Below are positions 9,957-18,716 of a stretch of DNA of 33,759 nt, piece by piece (the first letter of the stretch is position 1; each line of letters starts with the position of its first letter). The DNA comes from Spirochaetales bacterium (lineage in GTDB: Bacteria; Spirochaetota; Spirochaetia; SZUA-6; JAFGRV01). Both the position numbers and the translations under genes were made by a program. The notes beneath the pieces were generated by a model. The model was given only the letters and a program-made list of their open reading frames with translations. It had not been told where the DNA came from and did not search any database. Where the stretch lies: assembly GCA_016934975.1 (NCBI GenBank), contig JAFGRV010000060.1, positions 1 to 33,759 of the forward strand, written 5' to 3'.

Positions 9957-10631
9957 TTAAGTAACGATTTCCTTTAAGAGATCCAGAAGTTTTTCATCTT
10001 TTCTTAAAATCCGCTTTATTTTTTGTTGATTTACACGGACATCATTCGTTTCCTTCCAGATTTCCGGAAATTCCTTTACAATAGTCCTTGGTTTCATATC
10101 ACTGACAAAGAGCAGCCGTGATAAAAGCAGATCTTTGGATTCGGGTAAAATTACTTTCATATGATTCCATAATTCCTTTACGATAATCTGCTTCTCGTAA
10201 TTCGGCTCACATGCAAGATCGGAGACATCCTCCAAATCAATCATTTTTCGTTCATTTTTTCGCCTTTCCGTAAGCAGAACAGTGTGGACACATTTACGCC
10301 AATACGCCAGAAGTGCACCTAGTGAACTAAAATTTGAAAAGGGGTACCGCCGCAAAGCAAAAATGAACTGACTCATGCTGTCCATCACTATTCCATCCAC
10401 CTCCAGGTTAAGTTCGTTGAAATATGAATGATTTTTTACCCAATATAATACAAGGGGCTTATAAATATTATAAATAATTCCAACGGAAATATCACATTTT
10501 TCCTCAAAGGCCCTGCGAAACAACTCATAACAATACCTGGTTGTATGCTCCTCACCCTTGTGGAAATTCTGTGTCTGTTCCCGGCATTTTTCTTTTAATT
10601 CTTTTAGACTTAATTCTTTTAGGGGATCCAT
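9957..10631 (-). CDS. Divergent ECF-like sigma factor
   Basis: Sigma-70 region 2-like segment IYKPLVLYWVKNHSYF...DGIVMDSMSQFIFALRRYPFSNFSSLGALLAYWRKCVHTVLLTERRKNER; paired with an HX3CX2C protein. Confidence 0.65.
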   Translation of the reverse strand: MDPLKELSLKELKEKCREQTQNFHKGEEHTTRYCYELFRRAFEEKCDISVGIIYNIYKPLVLYWVKNHSYFNELNLEVDGIVMDSMSQFIFALRRYPFSNFSSLGALLAYWRKCVHTVLLTERRKNERKMIDLEDVSDLACEPNYEKQIIVKELWNHMKVILPESKDLLLSRLLFVSDMKPRTIVKEFPEIWKETNDVRVNQQKIKRILRKDEKLLDLLKEIVT

Positions 10632-10990
10632 ATAGTATTGAACCTAACAATTTATTTACTCCCAATTAATTGGTTTTCCCTGTCCAACGAACCATCAGTT
10701 TTGATTTTTTCCTTCAGATATAAAGAAATTGAAAACCACTTTTATCAGGAAATACCGAAAAAACAAATGTTTTCCGGTATAGTTATTGTTTACTGGTCTG
10801 CCTTACCGTTAGAAACTCCATATATTTTTATTTCTTAGCAAAAAAAAACACAGCAAACCATTATAATCGGAAATACTGACAATACATCATTTGTCAGTTT
10901 TAAATAGCGTACAGTATATGAAAACCATATTTTCTTAATTTTGTCAACATATAAAGTTTATCTGTTATTATACTCACCTGTTAAAAAGGA

Positions 10991-11085
10991 ATTGTCCGGA
11001 AAGATGGCCAAAAGATCACCTGCAAAGTCCGTTCATTGAACGGCGGTGGCTTTCTTTTGCTCATAATTTAAACTTTCCGGACAAT
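10991..11085 (-). terminator. Probable terminator of the subtilase gene, its loop expanded by an inserted repeat
   Basis: 13-bp perfect arms ATTGTCCGGAAAG (10991-11003) / CTTTCCGGACAAT (11073-11085); on the minus strand the distal arm is followed by TCCTTTTTAA. Confidence 0.6.
11010..11059 (+). repeat. 50-nt dispersed dyad repeat, copy 1
   Basis: AAAAGATCACCTGCAAAGTCCGTTCATTGAACGGCGGTGGCTTTCTTTTG; 48/50 identical to the reverse complement of 33701-33750. Confidence 0.9.
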
Positions 11086-11122
11086 CCGTTAATTAAATAT
11101 GCTTGTTTTAAAGTAAATTTTG

Positions 11123-12829
11123 TTATAGTCCCTGCTTAACCGGAAGAACATCAAATCCCCCGGATGCTGTAGACGAAGACCTTAAGGTGAGTATTGCCCC
11201 GGGAATACTTTCACCTTGGGATAAAAGTGCTGCCACGGCTCCGGAAACCATACCGGTCGCAAAGGAACTTCCGGACCATATACCCCAACCGGATGTATTG
11301 GCATCCGTTGAATCGGTATAGGGACTGCTTAAATAAATACTCAAGATACCGTCGGTTGTTATTTTACTTGAATTAACTTCGCCCCCAAAGGCCAGGAATC
11401 CACCGGTACCTGGTTCGTTGGAAAAACTGGATATCTTTCCATTCCGCTGAGTGGATCCCACACCAATAACGTCCTTAAACCGGGCAGGGTATCCCGCATC
11501 ATGGTGGTCCCGGATTTTACTATCATTTCCGGCTGCTGCAATCACGACGCCATTATGATTCTTTATCAATTCTACGGCATCAAAGAGGAGTGTAAGAAAA
11601 AGTTCCGGCTTTTGCAGACCGTATATCATTTTTATTCTTATATCGGTTATTTCTTCGTTATATTTATTCTCTTTGTCGGGGAACCTGAGTTTCGTAGTGA
11701 GACTTGTGTTAACCACAAAGGGATTGTCATTATCAACCTGATCTAAAACCTCCTGAAAACCCCATAAGAGTGAATCCAGAGTTCCTGCGGCATAGTGGTT
11801 CATGACTTCGATAAGATGCAGACGCGAATCAGGGGAAAGAAGGTTAATTATTCCGGCGATAAAAGTACCATGGTCCGAAAGATTTCGATTTCCATAGTTT
11901 TCATTCAGATAGGTGTTAAAATCGGGATCAAGGCATCCATTGTATTGAATGGAATGCTCGGTACCTATTAATGAAAATATATTCTTAATAACTTTGTTTT
12001 TATTATAAAAGACATATCCTTCAAATAAGGCTGTTATTTCAGGTAACGTATCCAGAATATAAACATCTATTTTTTCTTTAGACGGTAACCGTGTCTTAAT
12101 AATTTCCTTTGGAAACTCGAATGCCGGTAAAATCGGAGAAGCCAAACCGGAAATCCCCGAAGCATCGATAGCATAATCTGCTTCTGTAACCGGATCCTTC
12201 GGTTTTATGGGCAATCCAGCGGGAGCTCCGGTAGTCATACCACTCATGAACTGGCCCACCATCATCCAGTTAACCGATACACCCTTTAATGTATATTCTT
12301 TATCCTTCAGATAAAACGGACCTTCCGCTGTCATCCCGAGGGAAAATACCATGAGCATAAAGTCTGTTTCTTCGGCAGTTAAATTAAGTCCCGATCTATT
12401 TACGGATATCGTTGCAAAAGAATTATTTTCTTTTGCCTTAATCTCATAATACTGCTCAGGATTAATTTGAATAGAACCGAATAATTTATCTTTATTTCTG
12501 TCCAACCATTGGACAGCCCTGTCGATATCCTGGGTCAACTTATACCTGTCACCATCCAGGAGTAATCCCTGTAATGTATGAGATAAAATTCCGTATTTGA
12601 AATTCGAGAAGAAGACGGCGAGTTCATTCGAAAGCGCTCTTAATTCTTCTTTGGTGATGTCACTGTCCCTCCCGGCATAAGTGAACTCGACAACAATATC
12701 CCGGGTAAAAATACGGATATCCTCGCCATCCTGATACGCCTGTTGCCCGTAAGCCGGACAAAAGCCTATACACAAAAATAGTATGATTCCTAATAAAAAA
12801 AGCCGTGTTTTAATTACTTCCCCTATCAT
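11123..12829 (-). CDS. Secreted S8 (subtilisin-like) serine protease
   Basis: Signal peptide; Asp motif VYILDTLPE, His motif DHGTFIAGII, oxyanion AAAGND, Ser motif SGSSFATGMVSGAVAALL. Confidence 0.9.
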   Translation of the reverse strand: MIGEVIKTRLFLLGIILFLCIGFCPAYGQQAYQDGEDIRIFTRDIVVEFTYAGRDSDITKEELRALSNELAVFFSNFKYGILSHTLQGLLLDGDRYKLTQDIDRAVQWLDRNKDKLFGSIQINPEQYYEIKAKENNSFATISVNRSGLNLTAEETDFMLMVFSLGMTAEGPFYLKDKEYTLKGVSVNWMMVGQFMSGMTTGAPAGLPIKPKDPVTEADYAIDASGISGLASPILPAFEFPKEIIKTRLPSKEKIDVYILDTLPEITALFEGYVFYNKNKVIKNIFSLIGTEHSIQYNGCLDPDFNTYLNENYGNRNLSDHGTFIAGIINLLSPDSRLHLIEVMNHYAAGTLDSLLWGFQEVLDQVDNDNPFVVNTSLTTKLRFPDKENKYNEEITDIRIKMIYGLQKPELFLTLLFDAVELIKNHNGVVIAAAGNDSKIRDHHDAGYPARFKDVIGVGSTQRNGKISSFSNEPGTGGFLAFGGEVNSSKITTDGILSIYLSSPYTDSTDANTSGWGIWSGSSFATGMVSGAVAALLSQGESIPGAILTLRSSSTASGGFDVLPVKQGL

Positions 12830-12906
12830 ATTTTCCTCCTATAAACTATTAAATTCTAAACCTGTTTAATTCTTTCTTCTTCTATAAAGATTATTAAAAG
12901 AATAAA

Positions 12907-12968
12907 GGTGACTACTGTCACCAACTTAAGGTGACTACTGTCACCAACTTAAGGTGACTACAGTCACC
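12907..12968. promoter_or_regulatory. Three tandem palindromic operator-like repeats
   Basis: GGTGACTACTGTCACC (12907-12922, 12930-12945) and GGTGACTACAGTCACC (12953-12968), 23-bp period with AACTTAA spacer, 78-139 bp upstream of the subtilase start. Confidence 0.85.
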
Positions 12969-13418
12969 AATTGGCCGCAAAAACAATACACCCCTCCTTT
13001 TGAAATAAATGATATGCAAACCTTTATTGTCACAGATTTTTCTTTATTATTGATATGTTTGACAACCCTCATCGGGAATTACGCATAACAGACTGGTGAC
13101 GCTATTCCTGGTGAGATTGTTAATCAATTTCATTATTGTTACCGGAAAACCCTAAGATTCTTTTTTTATTCTGCCTTTAACCGCTCTAAACAAGCATGTT
13201 CTATTGTATTATATACAGCACTTATGTTAATTAATCCAATATATCATTCATTTTTTTAAATATTTTTTTATAAACCCGGTTCTGCTGTTTTTTTATTCAC
13301 CTTCATTCACACTATGGAAAAAACAGGGATCCGGATATGTCGTCCGAAGCTTTTCAAGCTGACTCGTTAAATACCCCTTAAAAATCATCCGCCTTTTATA
13401 CGAAAATCACCGGAAGTC

Positions 13419-15740
13419 TCAACTTATCCCTGTCTGTTTCAAGCTTTCTTTTTCCGCGAACACATAGGTGAGACAATTCCGGACAATCACCTTGAACCGA
13501 GTATTTCCCTGCCGGAGAACATCCTCAAAATATCCCGGGCAATCGGGGCACTCCAGGGAGAACTCCTTGGAGAACTCCGCGGAACAGGCATGTTTCATAA
13601 AACAAATCCTGCTCACAAACAATGGGGGATTAAACCCGGGTCCCGTCCTTTTCAGAATGCTGTCGGATATCCCGGGCAGCCCGGAAACTGCTTTATACGC
13701 TTCATTATCCCCTTCTATCCAAAAATAGGAAAAAAGAATTTTCCGGCTATTTTGAAACGAGTTGCGGAGTAATACATGAGAACGCAACAAAAAGGCGAGG
13801 GAAACGCGGTTCCCGCAGTAAAGAAAAAAATCGGTAAAGAAGAAAAGATTGGGAAGATGCTCCAGGGACGAAAGAAGAGCAAGATGAGAGATATTGTTAA
13901 GCCCAAGAACAAAACGATTTTCCCGGTATAAAGAAAAGAATTTAAGAAGCTTTTCACATAGATTTTCATTCTTCATGATGACAGGTGCAAGGGCGCCAAA
14001 CCATGTTCCCTCATAATGATAAAAATCCGAAATATCTATTTCATCACTCTCATTGATAAAAGGGACAATTGTCGTACTCCCTTTTATGAGTGCCCGACGT
14101 GGTACTCTCAGATCCGGCTCCGGGGGTCCGGATAATTGGGAAAGCAAGGTATCAATCCAAAGAGAGATACGATGACAAAAAGCCTCTTTCGTTTCCGCAT
14201 AGTTTTTACCGATTATTTCCAGAACCTCCCGTCTTGTTTTTTTTATCAATGACGGGGGAATAAAAAGACGCGTGTCCGGGTATGCTGTTTTGTTCGTAAT
14301 GGTGAGTTGTTCCACCCAAAAAAGTGATTCCCCGGGCCGGTTGAATTCCCCGGCTATTTTTTCAAAAGCAGGAAACTCTTTATCTGCTCTTTCCACATGA
14401 AATGGCAGGGTCACTTCAAACAGGTGAGCGTTATTGATACTGATAGTCACATCAACCTTATGGTCATACAAGAAAAGAGTGATACGGCAGGGGATCCTGT
14501 AGAGGGGAATCTCCCCTTCCGGTAATTCCGGCTGCTGCGTTTTTTTTGATGATACCTGGAAAATGGCACTGCCGGTTTCAGGGAGGATATGATGACAAAT
14601 CAGGACATATTCTCCTTTTTTTGCACTATAGACTGATTTCCCATTCTTTATCATCTTCTGTATTCCGAAAAGCACATGGTCATTAATCGAAGACCCTGAA
14701 AAAAACAACAATCCGTCGTGAAGCTCAATGTCCCTGTTTAATAGAAGGGAAAATCCCTCTTTTGAAACCTTTTCCACCTCTCCCAGTTTTATTCCCATAT
14801 GGGAGGGATAGGTTGTGTTGATGATATCCCCTGGCTTTGGAGATGAAAAAAAGCCGTTGGTGGGATTTCTTGAAAAAATCAAGGTTGATGAGGTAAGCTC
14901 CTGGTCCGCACTTTGCTTCTGCTTTGTAAGGAGGGATTTGTAATATCTGCACAGATGAGAGACATATGAAGGCGATTTCATCCTGCCTTCGATCTTAAAA
15001 GCATCAATCCCCATATCAAGAAGTTTTGAAACATTTTCCCTGAACATAAGATCATTACAGGAAAAATAATAGCCTTTGTCCGGTCCTTTTTCGAACCAGG
15101 TCCTGCATATCTGGGCGCATTCGCCCCTGTTCCCCGATCTGTTTAAGAGCATTCCCGAGGCGAGACAGAGCCCGGAATAACTGTAGCAGAGGGCCCCGTG
15201 AATAAAAACCTCCAGTTCCATATCAGGGTGGGCGTCCCGGATCTCTCTGATCTCATTCATAGTGAGTTCCCTGGCAAGGACTACCCGTTTTACTCCGAGT
15301 TCCTTTAACACAGCGACCCCTTCTTTATTGTAGACGCACAGTTGGGTAGATGCGTGGATACGAAGTCCGGGGAAATGCGTGCGGATGATGTCGAGCAATC
15401 CTAAATCCTGGAGAATAATCCCGTCCACACCCAGGGCAGAGAGATCATAAAGAAGACTGATGATTTCCCGGATTTCATTTTCTTTAATAATCGTGTTAAG
15501 GGCTATAAATACTTTTTTATCATGGTCATGAGCGAATCGGATCACACGGCGTAATTCATGAAGGGAAAGATTTTTGGCATATTTCCGGGCGGAAAACGAC
15601 TCCAATCCGGCATACACGGCATCCGCACCGTTTTCCAGGGCAATGATCGCCGTGGTAAAACTTCCGGCCGGTGCCACAAGTTCACAGGGTTTTTTATCAA
15701 ACGTCATGCCGCCCTTTTTCTCCTTATTGTTGACATACAT
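13419..15740 (-). CDS. Peptidase U32 family protein (long form with C-terminal extension)
   Basis: CELVAPAGSFTTAIIALENGADAVYAGLESFSARKYAKNLS, ELEVFIHGALCYSYSGLCLASGMLLNRSGNRGECAQICR, DAFKIEGRMKSPSYV. Confidence 0.92.
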   Translation of the reverse strand: MYVNNKEKKGGMTFDKKPCELVAPAGSFTTAIIALENGADAVYAGLESFSARKYAKNLSLHELRRVIRFAHDHDKKVFIALNTIIKENEIREIISLLYDLSALGVDGIILQDLGLLDIIRTHFPGLRIHASTQLCVYNKEGVAVLKELGVKRVVLARELTMNEIREIRDAHPDMELEVFIHGALCYSYSGLCLASGMLLNRSGNRGECAQICRTWFEKGPDKGYYFSCNDLMFRENVSKLLDMGIDAFKIEGRMKSPSYVSHLCRYYKSLLTKQKQSADQELTSSTLIFSRNPTNGFFSSPKPGDIINTTYPSHMGIKLGEVEKVSKEGFSLLLNRDIELHDGLLFFSGSSINDHVLFGIQKMIKNGKSVYSAKKGEYVLICHHILPETGSAIFQVSSKKTQQPELPEGEIPLYRIPCRITLFLYDHKVDVTISINNAHLFEVTLPFHVERADKEFPAFEKIAGEFNRPGESLFWVEQLTITNKTAYPDTRLFIPPSLIKKTRREVLEIIGKNYAETKEAFCHRISLWIDTLLSQLSGPPEPDLRVPRRALIKGSTTIVPFINESDEIDISDFYHYEGTWFGALAPVIMKNENLCEKLLKFFSLYRENRFVLGLNNISHLALLSSLEHLPNLFFFTDFFLYCGNRVSLAFLLRSHVLLRNSFQNSRKILFSYFWIEGDNEAYKAVSGLPGISDSILKRTGPGFNPPLFVSRICFMKHACSAEFSKEFSLECPDCPGYFEDVLRQGNTRFKVIVRNCLTYVFAEKESLKQTGIS

Positions 15741-15895
15741 TATATCCTTTTTGGATTATTTAAAGAAGAGTTTGAGATAGAAAAGAGATTGGCTTAGGTG
15801 TTCTTTTACACGGAGTATTGTTATTTGTGAGAGGAAAGATAGGACCCGGACAATTTCACCTTCACTTTTACATCATAACATTGTATAATTATTAT

Positions 15896-16780
15896 ATGGG
15901 TAAATATGATAATGCCTATAAATACATTTTCTCGAATAAACGTATTTTTTATCAACTGGTAACATCCTTTGTAAAAGAAGATTTTGTGAAAGAGATTATT
16001 CTTGAAAATATGGAGCATCTGGATAAAAGTTTTATATCTGATGAATTTCTGGCAAGAGAATCTGATATTATATACAGAATAGAACTCAAAGATACGGAAG
16101 TGTATATCTATATTTTATTAGAGTTCCAGTCCACAGTAGATAAAACGATTCCCATACGTATGTTACTTTACATCCTACAATTTTATGATTTGTTATTAAG
16201 GAATTCACAAAGTGGACTATTGCCTGCTGTTTTTCCATTACTTTTATATAATGGACAGGCTGATTGGACAATTCCCGGTAATGTCCGTGAATTAATCGAT
16301 AAACGAATATCCGAGAGATATATTCCGAGTTTTGAGTATTATAAAATTATAGAAAAAGATATTCCCGATGAAACACTGGAAAAACTTAATAATCTAGTCT
16401 CTGCAATTATTTATCTTGAAAAACGAAAAGACCAAAAAGGACTCAGAGATACTATCGATAAAGTAGTAGAAATGATAAAGCAGGAAAATATTATTGATGT
16501 GAGAATGTTCACAATCTGGTTTAAACGTATGTTTCGTCAGAAGGCGGATTTTGAACAAGTTGATAAAATTAATGATGTGATGGAGGTTAAAAATATGTTA
16601 ACAACAATAGCAGATCAAATAAAATTAGAAGGCAAGATAGAAGGCAAAATGGAAGGCAAAATGGAAGGCAAAATGGAAGGTACTCTTGAATTCGCCAAAA
16701 AAATGAAGGATAAAGGGTATCCTCTTGAAGAAATTACGGAAATCACAGGTTTATCAAAAGAAGTGATAGAAAAATTATAA
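15896..16780 (+). CDS. Rpn/PD-(D/E)XK nuclease family transposase-like protein
   Basis: MGKYDNAYKYIFSNKRIFYQLVTSFV N-terminus, SDIIYRIELKDTEVYIYILLEFQS core, KxExKMEGKMEGKMEG C-terminal repeats; start set at ATG 15896. Confidence 0.85.
   Translation: MGKYDNAYKYIFSNKRIFYQLVTSFVKEDFVKEIILENMEHLDKSFISDEFLARESDIIYRIELKDTEVYIYILLEFQSTVDKTIPIRMLLYILQFYDLLLRNSQSGLLPAVFPLLLYNGQADWTIPGNVRELIDKRISERYIPSFEYYKIIEKDIPDETLEKLNNLVSAIIYLEKRKDQKGLRDTIDKVVEMIKQENIIDVRMFTIWFKRMFRQKADFEQVDKINDVMEVKNMLTTIADQIKLEGKIEGKMEGKMEGKMEGTLEFAKKMKDKGYPLEEITEITGLSKEVIEKL
16627..16682 (+). repeat. In-frame 12-bp tandem repeat (GAAGGCAAAATG units)
   Basis: Encodes EGKIEGKMEGKMEGKMEG. Confidence 0.9.
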
Positions 16781-16968
16781 CGACTGTTCCTTTTTATACC
16801 AGCTTTGTAGCTGAAATAATCCGCCTTATCTATTTCATGTAATTTTCCGGGAATGTAATGTAAATGTCCTCATTACCCTTTATTTTTTTTCATGAATGTA
16901 CAATAATATGATGTAGGAACTCTTTACTATTGTCTACTGAATAGTAATAGTCATGAAATGAGGCCGGT

Positions 16969-18588
16969 ATGAGTAAATTTTTCAATTATTTCCTATCACA
17001 CTACACATCATTGGAAAAGCAGAAAAAAGCAAAGCTCGTTCTCATAGCCTGTATGATCCTTATTATTACTGATATTTTCACAATTCCATCTTATTTTATC
17101 GGGGCATTTAACCTGCCCGTTTTTATCGGATTAAGTATTGGATTGATTATCTATTTATTCATACTCCTGCTTCTGAAAAGAGGAAAGTACAATTATGCCT
17201 CGGGTATTCTCATCGGTATTCTATTCAGTTTAATGATTTTACCTTCATTAACATCAGAATATATTCACTTTTATCAAATAGCATTCTATGGTTTCCTCTT
17301 TTGTTTTGTTCTTGGACTCACACTTCTCTTTACTTTTTCGGTTATCCCGATTGTCCTTGTAACCGGAGGTGGAATTATTATTCTTATACTCAGCTATTTT
17401 ATAACAATTTCACCGAATATTATTTCCGCCGATGTGCAGTCTTCTCTAATCATATTCATAGCCGTGATAATAATATATGGAATTATTGGTTTTTTTTCTA
17501 CTCTTACATTCAGTATGACAAAAGAAGTGATTACCCTGGCAGAATCGCAATCTGCTGAGAATAAAATCCGTCTTAAAAATATACAAACAATACTTGAATC
17601 GTCCCGGGAGGGAATGGCGATCGGGGAAAAACTAAAGCAATCCACGGAAAATTCATTATCATCATCGGAAAAAATAAAGGAAAACGTCAAAGAGATTACC
17701 GGGGCAATTTCATCACTTGACCATGAAATAAAAACATCACAAAAGATGAATGAAACTGTCCGGAATCAATCTCACGCAGTGATGGAGCTTGTTCACCAGA
17801 ACGGGGCATCAACGATAGAAACATCAGCCTCGATAGAAGAAATTTCCGCATCCATGAATATGATTACTGCCTCTGCCACAGAACGACAAAAATCCATAGA
17901 AGTACTTGTCAATACAACAGCCCTCGGAGAAAAAGATATGGAACAGGCTCTGGCAGCTATCCAGGCTGTGGAAAAATCCTCGGATGATATACTTGGAATT
18001 ACAAAAGTTATCGCAAAAATATCAAGTCAAACCAATTTACTTGCAATGAATGCCGCCATCGAAGCGGCCCATGCCGGGGATAAAGGAAGAGGTTTCTCCG
18101 TGGTCGCCGAAGAAATAAGGAAACTGGCGGAAGATACGAATAAGAACTCAAATAAAATAAAAGTCACCCTGAAAGAAAATCTGGAAAAAGTCGCCCAGGC
18201 AGCCGGGTATAATACAAAAGTCAGCTTATATTTTTCCAAAATGAGAGAGAACATAACACAGATATCGAACCTTATGGAAGAAATTATCAGCGGCATGCAG
18301 GAAATATCAAGGGGTACCGTAGATATCCGTGATGCGATTACGGATATTGTATCCTCCTCGGAAGAAATAAAAACCTCCATGGGAAATGTCGAAAACGCAA
18401 TTACTGCAAATGCAGCGAGTGTTGATGAGATATCGAATTTATCACAACATGTCCAGGAGAGAATTTCTTTAATTACGACAAATCTTAGTACAATTGTCGA
18501 TGATATCCGGAAGGTCCATGAAATCGGACTAGTGAACATCGACCATGTGGAAAAAACAAATAAAAAGATAGAAAGTCTGAATCAGTAA
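16969..18588 (+). CDS. Methyl-accepting chemotaxis protein with multi-TM N-terminus
   Basis: Hairpin tip [40 protein letters not shown]; about six hydrophobic segments before residue ~190. Confidence 0.92.
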   Translation: MSKFFNYFLSHYTSLEKQKKAKLVLIACMILIITDIFTIPSYFIGAFNLPVFIGLSIGLIIYLFILLLLKRGKYNYASGILIGILFSLMILPSLTSEYIHFYQIAFYGFLFCFVLGLTLLFTFSVIPIVLVTGGGIIILILSYFITISPNIISADVQSSLIIFIAVIIIYGIIGFFSTLTFSMTKEVITLAESQSAENKIRLKNIQTILESSREGMAIGEKLKQSTENSLSSSEKIKENVKEITGAISSLDHEIKTSQKMNETVRNQSHAVMELVHQNGASTIETSASIEEISASMNMITASATERQKSIEVLVNTTALGEKDMEQALAAIQAVEKSSDDILGITKVIAKISSQTNLLAMNAAIEAAHAGDKGRGFSVVAEEIRKLAEDTNKNSNKIKVTLKENLEKVAQAAGYNTKVSLYFSKMRENITQISNLMEEIISGMQEISRGTVDIRDAITDIVSSSEEIKTSMGNVENAITANAASVDEISNLSQHVQERISLITTNLSTIVDDIRKVHEIGLVNIDHVEKTNKKIESLNQ

Positions 18589-18602
18589 ATTCACTCCTCA
18601 GC

Positions 18603-18640
18603 GCCCGGTATTTTGCCGGACTTATTGCGGGCTTTTGTTT
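18603..18640 (+). terminator. Probable terminator after the MCP gene
   Basis: GCCCG (18603-18607) / CGGGC (18628-18632) with inner CCGG-TATTTTG-CCGG alternative, then TTTTGTTT. Confidence 0.5.
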
Positions 18641-18672
18641 ATAAGGATGCGAGTTATCTATTAGGAGATTAT

Positions 18673-18716
18673 GGGAAGCAGATTGATTATGTTTTGATCT
18701 GCTTCCCGTATTTTAT
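18673..18716. terminator. Hairpin in the convergent gap, overlapping the 3' end of the sigma-54 regulator CDS
   Basis: GGGAAGCAGAT (18673-18683) / ATCTGCTTCCC (18697-18707), then GTATTTTATT on +. Confidence 0.55.

Noticed and set aside
10875-10898. ACTGACAA-8 nt-TTGTCAGT dyad upstream of the sigma gene as a further copy of the GGTGAC/GTCACC operator
   Set aside because: Half-sites share only the GTCA core with the subtilase repeats; too short to claim a common binding protein without a genome scan.
11010-11059. Known riboswitch (c-di-GMP, cobalamin, TPP and others)
   Set aside because: No consensus core that I recognise, and the two copies have opposite orientation relative to neighbouring genes.
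12907-12968. CRISPR array
   Set aside because: Only three units, 23-bp period, constant 7-nt spacers and perfect internal dyads: an operator-like tandem repeat, not repeat/unique-spacer structure. No cas genes in the window.
17394-18539. Antisense ORFs inside the MCP gene (17394-17690, 18027-18539)
   Set aside because: Antisense to the conserved MCP signalling domain; composition typical of shadow ORFs.
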